The notes under the pieces are model-generated. The model saw nothing but the letters and a program-made list of their open reading frames with translations, made no database searches and was not told the DNA's origin. Positions 33,474 to 45,885 of a DNA stretch of 64,000 nt are shown one piece after another. The position numbers and the translations under genes were made by a program. The stretch's first letter is position 1. Each line of letters begins with the position of its first letter. Source of the DNA: an uncultured Gemmatimonadales bacterium (GTDB lineage Bacteria > Gemmatimonadota > Gemmatimonadetes > Gemmatimonadales > GWC2-71-9); contig CAMYLY010000004.1 in NCBI GenBank assembly GCA_947259405.1, positions 62,001 through 126,000 of the forward strand. The letters run 5' to 3'.

Positions 33474-34445
33474 CTAGTTCTCTTTGATCTTGCGGATCTC
33501 GTCGGCCAAACGTGGAACGATCTCGAATAGGTCACCGACGATTCCATAATCGGCCACCTTGAAGATGGGGGCATCGGGATCCTTGTTGATCGCCACGATG
33601 ACCTTGGCAGTGCGCATGCCGGCCAGATGCTGCACGGCTCCAGAGATCCCGACGGCAAAATACAGGTTCGGGCTCACCGTCTTGCCTGTCTGACCAACCT
33701 GCTCGGAGTGCGGCCGCCACCCGGCGTCGACCACCGCGCGAGAGGCACCAACCGCCGCCCCAACAGCACCAGCCAAGTCTTCGATGAGCGAAAAGTGCTC
33801 CGGCTCCTTGAGGCCACGACCACCGCTGACCACGATCGCTGCCTCGGTGACATCCACAGCATGGCGTTCAGGCTGTTTGATCGCTTTCGTTACAGCTCTG
33901 GCCGCGCGAACGGCGCTCGCCACCTGGCCGGTGTCGACTATGCCGGCTTGCGAACCGTCGATCGGCGCCACGGCATTGGGACGGACGGCGATCACCACCG
34001 GCGAGCTCGTCACTCGGAGGGTGTAGATCGCCTTGCCCGAATATGCGGGACGCTTGACCACGATACCGTCGTCAGACGACAACTCCGTGACGTCAGCGGC
34101 AAGTGGGCAGTCGAGTTTCGCCGCCACCCGCGGACCAAGATCACGGCCCATCGCGGTCGCCGAAAGAATCACCGCTGAGTACTCGCCGGACTGCACCTGG
34201 TCGGTCACCGTTGCCGAGTAGAGTTCCGGCTGATACAACTTCACCGCATCATCACCGACGACAACGACGCGATCCGCACCGAACGCGCCGAGGCCGTCGC
34301 CCGAAAGGTCAGGCCCACCAATGGCAAGCGCGTGCACTTGGCCACCGGAGGCGTCCGCAAGCACGCGGCCCGCGGCAAGCACTTCGTGCGAGACGCGCTT
34401 CAGCACGCCATCGCGTTGCTCGAGGACTACGAGAATGTCAGCCAT
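33474..34445 (-). CDS. etfA: Electron transfer flavoprotein alpha subunit
   Basis: 323 aa from the ATG at 34443-34445, overlapping the etfB stop (TGATG). The C-terminal FAD-binding domain is complete: [63 protein letters not shown] and [21 protein letters not shown]. This is the housekeeping (beta-oxidation) type: no ferredoxin domain is fused, unlike FixB or bifurcating forms. It accepts electrons from acyl-CoA dehydrogenases such as the one at 40.5 kb and gives them to the ETF-QO encoded next. Cytosolic heterodimer with EtfB. Confidence 0.96.
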   Translation of the reverse strand: MADILVVLEQRDGVLKRVSHEVLAAGRVLADASGGQVHALAIGGPDLSGDGLGAFGADRVVVVGDDAVKLYQPELYSATVTDQVQSGEYSAVILSATAMGRDLGPRVAAKLDCPLAADVTELSSDDGIVVKRPAYSGKAIYTLRVTSSPVVIAVRPNAVAPIDGSQAGIVDTGQVASAVRAARAVTKAIKQPERHAVDVTEAAIVVSGGRGLKEPEHFSLIEDLAGAVGAAVGASRAVVDAGWRPHSEQVGQTGKTVSPNLYFAVGISGAVQHLAGMRTAKVIVAINKDPDAPIFKVADYGIVGDLFEIVPRLADEIRKIKEN

Positions 34446-35197
34446 CAAAGCACCTTCGCTTCATTGCGGAGAGCATCGATCAGCGCCGGCACAGCGTCCG
34501 GGCCTTCGCCAACAATTCGGCCTTCCTGACGTTGGGGTGGCAGCGTCAATGCGACAAGCTCGAGGCCGCCTTCAGGAAGCGTGACGTCCTTCACGTCGAG
34601 TGGCTTCTTCTTGGCCATCATGATGCCACGGAGCGCGGGGTAACGAGGTTCATTCAATCCCTTTTCGGCCGTCACCGCCGCCGGTAGAGGAAACTCGACC
34701 ACTTCAACCCCGCCCTCGATTTCGCGCTCAGCGGTTCCCACAGATCCGTCCACGGTGAGATCGCTCACGGAGCTCACCGCGGGCATGCCGAGGAGTTCCG
34801 CGACCATGGCGCCGACCGCATGGCTGTAGTCATCGATGGCAAGTTTCCCGAAGAAGATCAGATCGTATTCGCCGGACTTGAGTTCCCCAGCCAACAGCTT
34901 GGCCGTCGGGAGGGGATCGAGGGAAACCGCGTCGGTCTTGAGTAAAACGCCGCGGTCGGCTCCCATGGCCAGCGCGTTTCGTATCGTCTCCTGTGCGCTT
35001 GCGGCGCCTACCGACACGACCACCACCTCTCCGGATCCCGCTGCCTCTTTCAGCTTGAGCGCCTCTTCGACGGCGTATTCGTCGTACGGATTCAGGACGA
35101 ACTTCACCCCAGCCTCATCAATCGACTTGCCGTCGCTGGCAATCTTGATCCGAGTCTCGGTGTCGGGCGTCCGCTTGACGCAAACGGCGATCTTCAC
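34445..35197 (-). CDS. etfB: Electron transfer flavoprotein beta subunit
   Basis: 250 aa. It begins KIAVCVKRTPDTETRIKI and has the AMP-binding and recognition features of EtfB: LNPYDEYAVEEALKLKE, ALAMGADRGVLL, and the recognition loop near GMPAVSSVSDL with RYPALRGIMMAKKKPLD further on. It starts with GTG at 35195-35197 behind an AGAGGTTAGG ribosome site. It is the first gene of the etfB-etfA-ETF-QO operon; 126 nt separate it from the CDGSH gene upstream, and that gap holds only a GC hairpin (35233-35255) without a convincing T tract. Confidence 0.95.
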   Translation of the reverse strand: MKIAVCVKRTPDTETRIKIASDGKSIDEAGVKFVLNPYDEYAVEEALKLKEAAGSGEVVVVSVGAASAQETIRNALAMGADRGVLLKTDAVSLDPLPTAKLLAGELKSGEYDLIFFGKLAIDDYSHAVGAMVAELLGMPAVSSVSDLTVDGSVGTAEREIEGGVEVVEFPLPAAVTAEKGLNEPRYPALRGIMMAKKKPLDVKDVTLPEGGLELVALTLPPQRQEGRIVGEGPDAVPALIDALRNEAKVL

Positions 35198-35323
35198 CCT
35201 AACCTCTTGTTCAGATTGGATTTACCAAATCAGATCCGCACGCGATGCGCGGATCCGGAACCTAGTCGAGGCCCCGGTAGGTCGCAACGACCAAGCGTCT
35301 CTGGGTCCCCAGAACGCCCCTAA

Positions 35324-35518
35324 CTAGCTGCCGTCGTCGAACTCCGCCCCGCGATGTGACCCGTCACAAAATGGCTTCGACCTGGAATGTCCGCACCGAC
35401 ACAAGACGAAGTTCTCCGATTTGTCCGGCTGGATGGGTTTGCCCTCGTGGTCGGTGATCTGCACCCCACCGCCTATCACGAGATACGGCCCGTTCTTTCG
35501 GACCTTGATAGTGGTCAT
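35324..35518 (-). CDS. CDGSH iron-sulfur domain protein
   Basis: 64 aa. The 2Fe-2S ligands of the mitoNEET family are exact: C40-x-C42, C51 and H55 in LCRCGHSRSKPFCDGSH. A short N-terminal segment (MTTIKVRKNGPYLVIGGGVQI) precedes it, as in small bacterial CDGSH proteins thought to act in redox sensing or cluster transfer. The ATG has AAGGA eight bases upstream. It lies 47 nt after polX and 126 nt before etfB on the same strand. Function in this operon is unknown; association with electron-transfer genes may be meaningful. Confidence 0.92.
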   Translation of the reverse strand: MTTIKVRKNGPYLVIGGGVQITDHEGKPIQPDKSENFVLCRCGHSRSKPFCDGSHRGAEFDDGS

Positions 35519-35565
35519 GCGATGTCATCCTTGTGGGAGGCATGAGAGTGAGGCGCACTGCCTTG

Positions 35566-37323
35566 TTACCGGCCACCTGTCACTGCTTGAGTGAGCTCTT
35601 GGAGCGGCAGGCAATTCAACACGTCTGCCGGCTCCAGCCACGCACGCCGCGCCTGGTCAACACCGTAGCACATGAGGTCCAGTTCGTCGGTCCGGTGCGC
35701 GTCCGTACTGATCACGATCTTGGCCCCTAGCTCTTTGGCGTGCATGAGATGCGTGTCTCGCAGGTCGAGGCGGTTGGGATGTGCATTCAGCTCCACCGCC
35801 ACGTCAAACTCCACCGCGGCCTGAAGCACCGCGTCCACGTCGAACTCCATGGGATCGCGGACGTTGATCAACCGACCCGTGGGATGCCCGAGGATTCGGG
35901 CTGCTGGGTGTGACATGGCTGTGACGATACGTTTTGTTTGGTCGGTCGAAGGAAGATCGAAACGGGAGTGAACGGAGATGACCACGACGTCCAACTGCTC
36001 GAGCATCTCGTCTTCCAAGTCGAGCGAGCCGTCGGCCAAAATATCGACCTCCATGCTCTTCAGCAGCCGAATCTCGGAATGCCGCGCCTGCACGTCCTCA
36101 ATCTCGACCCATTGGTTCTTGAGTCGCTCAGCGTCCAGCCCTCCGGTCATGGCCAGCGCCTTGGAGTGATCCGTCATTGCGAAATACTCATATCCCTTCG
36201 CCGCACAGGCCTCGAGCATCTCTTCGATCGTGTTCTTCCCATCGGACCACGTGGAGTGCATTTGCAGATCGCCCTTCACGTCTTCCAACGTCATCAGCGA
36301 CGGGAGGCAACCATCCTCAGCCGCAGCGACCTCACCACGATCTTCGCGTAGCTCCGGTGCGATCCACGGAAGGCCCATGGCCACGTAGACTTCCTCCTCG
36401 CTCTTCCCCGCGATGCGATTACCAGAAAACGGGTCGTCGGCCTCGTCAGTATCCTCATCTACTTCGAATACGCCGTATTCTGAAACGCGGAGACCCATGG
36501 TAACGGCACGCTTCCGCACTGCGACGTTGTGCTCCTTTGATCCCGTGAAGTACTGCAGTGCCGCCCCGTAGCTGTCCGCTGAGACGATCCGAAGATCCGC
36601 CTGCAGGCCCGAGGCGAGAATCACCGTACCGCGCGTGCCTCCGCCCTTTTCGACGGATCGCACCTCAGGGTAGTTCACAAAGTGCTCCATGACTGGAATC
36701 GGGTCATCCGCAATCGCGAGAATATCCACGTCACGAACGGTTTCCCGGCGCCGCCGATAGCTCCCCGCGACATCCAGTTGTTCGAGCCCCGGCGCAGCTC
36801 GCATGTACCCGATAAGCGGTTCAACAAGTTGCTCTGCGTCAGCCAACCGCGTGCGCCCCTGCTGCCGTTTTCTATAGGACCCGATCGCTTTGAGGATCTT
36901 GTCCTGCGTCTTCTTCCCGAAGCCCTTGAGTTCGGCAACGTCACCGGCTTTCACCACGCGCTCGAGGTCATCGATCGTCTTCACGTCGAGCGCTTCCCAC
37001 AGCGCGCGCGCTTTCTTCGGACCCACACCCGGCAGTCGCGTGAGTTCGATGAGAGAGAGTGGCACATCCTTCGCAATCGACTCGAGAACGGACAGTGTTC
37101 CGGTCTCCACCAACTCCGTGATGTATTTGGCGATGTCCTTCCCGATCCCCGGGAGGGCCGTAAGATCCTCGTGGTCCGCTAGCATCTTGCGCATCGCAAC
37201 GGAGTGCGCCTCGACCACACGCGCTGCGTTCTGATAGGCCCGAATCCGAAACGGGTTGGCACCTTGGATCTCAAGGAGCGACGCAACATCATCCAGGACC
37301 CTGGCGATCTCGAGGTTCTCCAT
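35566..37323 (-). CDS. polX: DNA polymerase X with C-terminal PHP domain
   Basis: 585 aa, typical bacterial PolX. N-terminal helix-hairpin-helix repeats (LTALPGIGKDIAKYI, LTRLPGVGPKKARALW, LKGFGKKTQDKIL) cover about residues 50-150. The palm nucleotidyltransferase has AGSYRRRRETVRDVDIL with the metal aspartates. The PHP phosphoesterase from about residue 345 carries DLQMHSTWSDG, AMTDHSKAL, VVISVHSRF, GHPTGRL and ISTDAHR; it gives the 3'-5' exonuclease and AP-site processing activities. The role is short-gap filling in base excision repair. Its ATG directly follows the ligA TAG with no spacer, so a gap-filling polymerase and a ligase are translated together. Confidence 0.96.
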   Translation of the reverse strand: MENLEIARVLDDVASLLEIQGANPFRIRAYQNAARVVEAHSVAMRKMLADHEDLTALPGIGKDIAKYITELVETGTLSVLESIAKDVPLSLIELTRLPGVGPKKARALWEALDVKTIDDLERVVKAGDVAELKGFGKKTQDKILKAIGSYRKRQQGRTRLADAEQLVEPLIGYMRAAPGLEQLDVAGSYRRRRETVRDVDILAIADDPIPVMEHFVNYPEVRSVEKGGGTRGTVILASGLQADLRIVSADSYGAALQYFTGSKEHNVAVRKRAVTMGLRVSEYGVFEVDEDTDEADDPFSGNRIAGKSEEEVYVAMGLPWIAPELREDRGEVAAAEDGCLPSLMTLEDVKGDLQMHSTWSDGKNTIEEMLEACAAKGYEYFAMTDHSKALAMTGGLDAERLKNQWVEIEDVQARHSEIRLLKSMEVDILADGSLDLEDEMLEQLDVVVISVHSRFDLPSTDQTKRIVTAMSHPAARILGHPTGRLINVRDPMEFDVDAVLQAAVEFDVAVELNAHPNRLDLRDTHLMHAKELGAKIVISTDAHRTDELDLMCYGVDQARRAWLEPADVLNCLPLQELTQAVTGGR

Positions 37324-39357
<2,034 letters not shown>

Positions 39358-40549
39358 TCATTCTGCCGGTACGATTCGATAGACCGTCCCGTCCTCCGCC
39401 AGGATATAGAGCTCCCCATCGGCATCCTCACCAAAGGACAAGACACGTCCGATGTCTCCCACATCCCACTGGCGAGCGTCGACCACACCCGATCCATCCA
39501 TGCGGAACGAACGTAGCCACCCGGTGCAGTAATCCGAGTAGAAGTAGATTCCACTTAGTCCAGAGATAGCTGTGCCACGATAGACATGCCCCCCGATCAC
39601 GGAGCATTCGCCGCCCGCACGGCCGTAGTCGAGCACTGGGGGCGTCAATCCAGCTGTGTTACATGTGCTCCGTCCAAAGCACAGGAACCCTTCGGTGATG
39701 TTCCATCCGAAGTTGTACGGACCACCAGTGATGGAAACGACATTGACCTCTTCGCGCTCTCCCTGCCCGACATCGCCGATGTACACCAGTGAAGCCACCG
39801 CGTCGATGGAGATTCGCCAGGGATTGCGCAGTCCGTATGCCCAGATTTCGGGTCGCGCGGTCGCATGTCCCCGAAACGGGTTATCCAGCGGAATGGCATA
39901 GGGTGCTCCGCCGTCGACGTCAATCCGAAGCACGCTACCGAGCAACGTCGTAGAGTCCTGCCCGTTACCATCGGGATCTCCACCACGGCCCCCATCGCCA
40001 AGGGCAATGTAGAGAAACCCATCAGGACCAAAGGCAATTGCGCCGCCGTTGTGGTTGGCATATGGCTGCGGCACGGAGAGAATGGGAAGAGCGCTCGCCG
40101 AGTCGGCTTTGCGCGGGTCGCTCGACCTCCGATATCGAACGACGGCAGTGTTCCCCGCAAGGTCGGTGTAATTCACGAAGAAATGGCCGTTCGTCGTGTA
40201 CTCTGGATGGAGCGCGATGCCAAGGAGGCCGCGTTCGAAACCGCTGCTCACCAGACGTGAGAGATCGAGAAAGGGCTCTGTGAGGACTGCGCCACCTTCG
40301 ACCACGCGAACCCGGCCGGTCTGTTCGGCGATCAGGAGCCACCCATCACCGGGCGGTGCCGCGAGCGCGAGCGGTAGGTCAAGCCCCGTGACGACGGTCG
40401 CCACACCAATTGTATCGGGCACCGGCTCATCGAACGGGAGGGGCTGACGCAGCGGGTCGGAACACCCCAGCCCCACCAGCGCAGCGGCAGGCGCGAACCG
40501 TCGCCAGGCTTGCGGTCGAAGGCATGCACGACGTGCGTACCGTCTGGGC

Positions 40550-40566
<17 letters not shown>
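39358..40566 (-). CDS. PQQ-dependent sugar dehydrogenase-like lipoprotein (GSDH family)
   Basis: 402 aa. A basic N-terminus is followed by a hydrophobic segment and lipobox AALVGLGC, giving lipidation at C35. The remainder is a six-bladed beta-propeller of the soluble aldose sugar dehydrogenase/HHIP family: GLLGIALHPEYTTNGHFFVNYTD, YANHNGGAIAFGPDGFLYIALGDGG, GLRNPWRISIDAVASLVYIGDVGQ and the ending DADGELYILAEDGTVYRI. Enzymes of this family oxidise aldose sugars with PQQ in the periplasm, but many members have no shown activity. The ATG at 40564-40566 overlaps the acyl-CoA dehydrogenase gene by 17 nt. Cofactor use here is inferred. Confidence 0.85.
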
Positions 40567-41734
<1,168 letters not shown>

Positions 41735-41737
41735 CGG

Positions 41738-42439
41738 CTAGCCTCCCTCACCCTCCAACATAGCGGGTTGTACGGGCCGCACGTCACGCATCGCACGCGG
41801 CTCGATCCCGATCGCTACCGCCTTGGCCCGGAACTCCTTTCCATGATCCAGCGGCCGACCAGTTTCCACCTGCCACTGGTGCACCATTTCGTGCAACATC
41901 GTATGCCGTACTTCGTTCCAGCCGTCGCGCTCGATGTGCGCGCGGCTGATGGCGATCTCGAGGGGCTCGCCGGTCGTCGCATCGACCGTCACCTCGCCCA
42001 GTCGCGTCCGCATCCTCGTGGACACACGAATGGGAACCGTCTTCAACTGTCCAGCAAAATGGCGTTGGTTCAACTCAGCATGCATCTGCCGCAGCTTGGA
42101 CAAGAACCGGCGGCCGCCAGTCGTACCCCGCATCCGTGGCTGGAGGGTCACGTACTGCTCGACCGGGAACTCGACAATGACCCGGCGCGCGTCGTTGCGC
42201 CGCGCGCGCGGTGTCATGGGACTCACGAACCTCACAAGCGCGCGCAGAACCCGGTCGGACGCATAGGCGTAGCCCCGGTGAACACGCAAGACCCCATGCT
42301 CCGTCACCGTGACGAGGACGGTCCGATTGACATGGAGTTCGATGTCTGTGATGCCCTGTAGTCCAAGTTCCTCAAGCCTGCGGGTGAGCAATGCCGCGTC
42401 GGCGCGCTCACCTTGTAGCCGCGACCGTCTCCGCCTCAT
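41738..42439 (-). CDS. SprT-like zinc metallopeptidase
   Basis: 233 aa from the ATG at 42437-42439, which overlaps the metallophosphoesterase gene by 32 nt; it is the only ATG before the domain. The N-terminal 100 residues are basic and unassigned. The SprT-like part has LRQMHAELNQRHFAGQLKTVP, where proteins of this type begin, then EIAISRAHI, the zinc motif HEMVHQWQ and, further on, HGKEFRAKAVAIGI with the third histidine. Relatives include SprT and the DNA-protein crosslink protease SPRTN. The zinc ribbon often seen at the C-terminus is absent. It is cytosolic, possibly DNA-repair related; that is family knowledge only. Confidence 0.82.
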   Translation of the reverse strand: MRRRRSRLQGERADAALLTRRLEELGLQGITDIELHVNRTVLVTVTEHGVLRVHRGYAYASDRVLRALVRFVSPMTPRARRNDARRVIVEFPVEQYVTLQPRMRGTTGGRRFLSKLRQMHAELNQRHFAGQLKTVPIRVSTRMRTRLGEVTVDATTGEPLEIAISRAHIERDGWNEVRHTMLHEMVHQWQVETGRPLDHGKEFRAKAVAIGIEPRAMRDVRPVQPAMLEGEGG

Positions 42440-43265
42440 GAATCCGTCCTGGACGTGCAAAGTGATGAGCATCACCCCGGCGGAATCGGCCGGTCTCAAG
42501 GTCCCAGCAGTACTCATCGATCTGGATCGCGTCGTCATCGATCTGGATCCGATGAAAGACGGGCACGTACTCACCACGGAGCATTGTCGACAGCGTCCCG
42601 GTACAGGAGACAACTAAACGTCCGGCGAGTTCGTTGGCGTTATGATGATGATCGTGACCACAGAGGATCAGCTCGGCGCCGCTCGCCATGATCGCTTCTT
42701 GCGCTCGTCGCCACCACGCCAAACCCGTGCGTTGCGTGAGAGGCCCACGCAGGATGTTGTGATGCGTTACGAGGATGCGAGCCTGCTCAGGGCGGCTTCC
42801 TTCGAACACGGCGCGAACCCGGGCCATTTCCGCCGTTGGCAAATGCCCTTTGATGGTCAGGTCCCCCGGCCGGAACGTGAGCGACCCCCAGGCAAGGCCA
42901 TGTGCCGTGACCGCACCCGCCACAACCACTTCAGGAAAATCCAGTGTCGGGGCCAGGACCGGTCCGAAGTACTTTCGGTGCACGGCATATTTGGCCTCAG
43001 GGCTGAAGGGAACCAGAGGACGCTTCCACCATTGGACATCATGGTTGCCCGGCAGCGCGTACACGGGTGCAGATCGTTCGAGCTCCCTGATGAACGCTCT
43101 GGCAGCCTGGAACTCCCCGTGCCGGGCTCGCTGCGTGAGATCACCGGAAATCACGATTAGGCGAGCATCGAGATCAGGCACCAGATCCTCGACTGCCTGA
43201 ATCAGCCGCAAGTCCGCTGCCACGCCGAAGTGCGTGTCCGACAGATGGACGATACTGAAGCTCAT
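42408..43265 (-). CDS. Calcineurin-like metallophosphoesterase (CpdA-type)
   Basis: 285 aa. All metal motifs are present in order: HLSDTHFG (about residue 8), VISGDLTQRARHGEF, YALPGNHDVQWW, LVTHHNIL and LCGHDHHHNA. This is the class III cyclic nucleotide phosphodiesterase layout, whose best-known member CpdA hydrolyses cAMP; a class III cyclase is encoded at the left edge of the window, though not adjacent. The substrate is not proven. A tandem DAIQIDE-like repeat occurs near the C-terminus (IQIDDDAIQIDEY). The ATG at 43263-43265 lies 7 nt after the zinc-ribbon gene; its 3' end overlaps the SprT-like gene. Confidence 0.9.
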   Translation of the reverse strand: MSFSIVHLSDTHFGVAADLRLIQAVEDLVPDLDARLIVISGDLTQRARHGEFQAARAFIRELERSAPVYALPGNHDVQWWKRPLVPFSPEAKYAVHRKYFGPVLAPTLDFPEVVVAGAVTAHGLAWGSLTFRPGDLTIKGHLPTAEMARVRAVFEGSRPEQARILVTHHNILRGPLTQRTGLAWWRRAQEAIMASGAELILCGHDHHHNANELAGRLVVSCTGTLSTMLRGEYVPVFHRIQIDDDAIQIDEYCWDLETGRFRRGDAHHFARPGRIHEAETVAATR

Positions 43266-43272
43266 GGGCAGT

Positions 43273-43584
43273 TCATCGCCAATGCCGCGTCAAGACTCGT
43301 CGGACAACGAGATTCACGATGATGTACCAGCTGATGACGGCCATGGCCCCGACTGTCCGTGCCGTGCGATCGGCTGGCATCTCCGCCATCATATAGAGCG
43401 CCACGAGGATCGTGGTGATCACCGCAACCAGCCGGGCCGTGCGAGCCGACCGCTTCGCGATGGTCTGGCGACACTCACCGCAGAGTTCACCCAATGGGAG
43501 CTCCACGGCCCGGTGGCACCGGGGGCATTCATGCTCAACGAAGACGCCGAAGAAGGGCTTCTGTGAATTCGGCGGTCGAAGCAT
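43273..43584 (-). CDS. Small zinc-ribbon membrane protein
   Basis: 103 aa from the ATG at 43582-43584. The N-terminal domain has two CxxC pairs (HECPRCHRAVELPLGELCGECR) forming a zinc ribbon, then a basic stretch (KRSARTAR) and two membrane helices (LVAVITTILVALYMM and VGAMAVISWYIIVNLVV), ending in a basic tail. The topology suggests a cytoplasmic ribbon tethered to the membrane. No family recognised. Its start lies 50 nt inside the 3' end of the disrupted dehydrogenase gene; no other start codon exists between there and the ribbon. Confidence 0.72.
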   Translation of the reverse strand: MLRPPNSQKPFFGVFVEHECPRCHRAVELPLGELCGECRQTIAKRSARTARLVAVITTILVALYMMAEMPADRTARTVGAMAVISWYIIVNLVVRRVLTRHWR

Positions 43585-44430
43585 GGCCGTGCAGGTCAGG
43601 GGTGAGTGTCGAACCATCGTGAATCGTGCCTTCAATCGCCGTGCGAATGCGCGTCGCAACCTCTCCTTGACCGAGGTGATCGAGCATGAGGCACCCGGCC
43701 AAGATGAGTGCCGTGGGATTGGCCACACCCTTGCCAGCAATGTCAGGTGCCGATCCGTGCACCGCCTCGAAGAGCGCGACGCGGTCACCAATGTTGGCTC
43801 CGGGTGCCAGCCCCAGCCCGCCCACGAGCCCAGCAATTTCGTCGCTCAAGATATCACCGAACATGTTGGTCGTGACGATGACGTCGAATTGGGACGGATC
43901 CAGGACGAGCTTCATGGCCGCGGCATCGATGATCACATCATTGACCTCGACGCGACCCCGGTAGCGGTCGGCGACCTCACGCCCGACATCGAGGAAGAGC
44001 CCGCTAGCTGCCTTGAGAATGTTCGCCTTGTGACAGATGGTGACGAGGCTGCGACCGTTCTGCACGGCATACTCGAGGGCAAAGCGAATCACGCGCTCGC
44101 AGCCTTGACGGGTGACCACGGCAGTTGACTGTGCCACGGCGCGCGGATCGTCGCATAGAGATCGAACTCGCGCCGGAGGGCCACATTGACCGATCGAAAC
44201 CCTGTTCCGACAGGGGTCGTGAGTGGACCCTTCAAGGCGACACAGGTGTGACGAAGGCTCTCCACCGTGGCATCTGGCAGCGGGGTGCCGGTTTCCTCCA
44301 GCGCGGTGACGCCGCCCAGCTGCCTGTCCCACTCGATGACGGCCCCCGCGGCGTGGAGGACGCGCTCCGCGGCGCGGGTAATCTCCGGCCCAATGCCGTC
44401 GCCTGGGATGAGCGTAACGGTCGCGCTCAC
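43535..44430 (-). pseudogene. Isocitrate/isopropylmalate dehydrogenase-like gene with internal deletion and frameshift
   Basis: Two parts of one NAD-type beta-decarboxylating dehydrogenase lie in different frames. Part one starts at GTG 44428-44430, overlapping the lipoprotein stop (GTGA), and reads TVTLIPGDGIGPEITRAAER through FDLYATIRA. Part two, in another frame, runs from about 44140 (QSTAVVTRQGCERVIRFALEYA) through CHKANILK, NMFGDILSDEIAGLVGGLGL and HGSAPDIAGKGVANPTA to LRRLR. Between YATIR and the VVTR helix, relatives have about 35-45 residues including the RENTE(D/G)LY motif; here they are missing. The 896-nt span is about 110 nt short of an intact 334-codon gene. As written it cannot give an active enzyme. 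Real decay or an assembly error are the two explanations. Confidence 0.8.
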
Positions 44431-45062
44431 GGTCGGATTGGCACCATCCCATCGAGAGCAAGCCGGAAAGCCGCCCAAGGGTCGTCTGCAACGCCGTACC
44501 CGGCCCCGTGCCATCGAACGAGCCCTTGGCGAACGTCCACGATCGACACCGTGAACTCCGCCATTCCCCCTTCGAGTGTAGTGTCGATCGGCTCGCCGAA
44601 CACGAGCGCCGCTGGCACCAGTACAATGCGATCGCCGACGACCGCGGCGAGGTTCCGCATATGACTGATGAGCGGAGAGGGCACCTTGTCGATGTCCGAG
44701 CTTCGCAAGACGGCTGCCCCCATCCGATCCGGCTCGCGGAGCATGCCGGGGGCTCGCCCAGCAGCCTGTCGCAGCTCGTCGGGAAACACCCAGTCGACCT
44801 CCGGGGCGCGCTCCATCAGGAATTCTTCAATGAGGCTGTCGGCCTGCATGAGTCGGGCCTCCCGTGGGCCGATCGCATCACGCCACTCCAGCGACTCTTG
44901 CGCCACAAGGTAGGTCAGAGGGAAGACCGCTACCTTCTGGCCCGCCAAAGTTACAGTTGGCAGCGGGTTGGATACCGGCTGCACCAGGTCCGCCGGGCCC
45001 GACTTGCCGCCACAAGCCAACACCAACATCGCAACGAGGCCGATCGTCAGTCGTCGGTCCAT
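44427..45062 (-). CDS. Hypothetical lipoprotein
   Basis: 211 aa. A short signal with lipobox (LVAMLVLAC) places the lipidated cysteine at C17. The mature part is a mixed alpha/beta domain with an early segment VTLAGQKVAVFPLTYLVAQ, a mid helix (SLIEEFLMERAPEVDWVFPDELRQ) and later strands (RIVLVPAALVFGEP, AEFTVSIVDVRQGLVRWHG), resembling envelope lipoproteins of unknown function such as GNA1162- or CsgG-like nucleotide-binding folds; I do not commit to one. It is the gene before the disrupted dehydrogenase and overlaps the enoyl-CoA hydratase-like gene by 16 nt. Confidence 0.78.
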   Translation of the reverse strand: MDRRLTIGLVAMLVLACGGKSGPADLVQPVSNPLPTVTLAGQKVAVFPLTYLVAQESLEWRDAIGPREARLMQADSLIEEFLMERAPEVDWVFPDELRQAAGRAPGMLREPDRMGAAVLRSSDIDKVPSPLISHMRNLAAVVGDRIVLVPAALVFGEPIDTTLEGGMAEFTVSIVDVRQGLVRWHGAGYGVADDPWAAFRLALDGMVPIRP

Positions 45063-45814
45063 TGGGGATCCCGTTTCTCGAGGTAGGCCTGCACCCCCTC
45101 CACCGAATCGGCAAGGGCGAGGAGGTCGCGCAGATAGAAGTTTTCCGCTTTGTAGAGCGCCTCTTCGTATCCGGAATAGTAGGATTCGGTCTGCGCACGC
45201 TTGGCAAGCGTCAGCACTGGTCCGGACTTCGCGGTCAGGACTTGAATGAATTCCTTAAGTCGCGCGTCAAACGTCCCATCCGGGTAGACCCGATTGACGA
45301 GCCCGTAGGACAGGAGTTCGCGGGCTGGGATCTCCTCCCCTGTGATGATCCATTCCATCGCCTTACGTCGCGGCGCCGCGCGTGGCAGCACCACGCACGC
45401 AAGCGGCGGGAAGAGGCCAAGATTGATTTCCGGAACGGCGAATCGGGCCGACTCCGACGCGACCACGAGGTTGCACCCTATCGCGAGCTGAAACCCGCCG
45501 CCAAAAGCGACACCCTCAACGGCCGCAACAGCGATGACGTCGAGGAGCCTGATAGTCTCGAAGGTCCGATGGAACACCTGGATGAGCCGCGTGACCTTTT
45601 CGCGCGTGTGTTCGTTGAGGTCGAGCCCTGCGCTGAACGCATCGTGGCTGCCGCGGATCAGCAGCACCTTGAGATCCCGACGTTCACGAAGCTCCAGGAG
45701 CGCCGCGTTCAGCTGCTCCATCATGTCGATGCTGAGGACGTTGAGCGGTGGGCGATTCAGGGTCAACGTGGCGACCCCGCCCTCGTACGCGCGATCGACG
45801 TATTCGTACGACAC
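45047..45814 (-). CDS. Enoyl-CoA hydratase/isomerase family protein
   Basis: 255 aa crotonase-fold protein. The oxyanion-hole segments are present (DAFSAGLDLNEHT and VEGVAFGGGFQLAIG). The second catalytic glutamate position is kept (E129 in FAVPEINLGLFPP), but the first, GGGxELA in classical hydratases, is Q109 (GGGFQLA). The SAGLDLNEHT element recalls cyclohexa-1,5-diene-1-carboxyl-CoA hydratases more than short-chain enoyl-CoA hydratases. With one glutamate changed, isomerase, hydrolase or another crotonase activity is possible. It lies 71 nt after an SDR gene, near an acyl-CoA dehydrogenase, in a likely acyl-CoA degradation setting. Confidence 0.85.
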   Translation of the reverse strand: MSYEYVDRAYEGGVATLTLNRPPLNVLSIDMMEQLNAALLELRERRDLKVLLIRGSHDAFSAGLDLNEHTREKVTRLIQVFHRTFETIRLLDVIAVAAVEGVAFGGGFQLAIGCNLVVASESARFAVPEINLGLFPPLACVVLPRAAPRRKAMEWIITGEEIPARELLSYGLVNRVYPDGTFDARLKEFIQVLTAKSGPVLTLAKRAQTESYYSGYEEALYKAENFYLRDLLALADSVEGVQAYLEKRDPQWTDD

Positions 45815-45885
45815 TGCGACTCCTTCACCAAGTGTAGGGGGGATGGCATCAACTCAGTTCGGGCCGTGGCGTGCCCGAGGGTACG

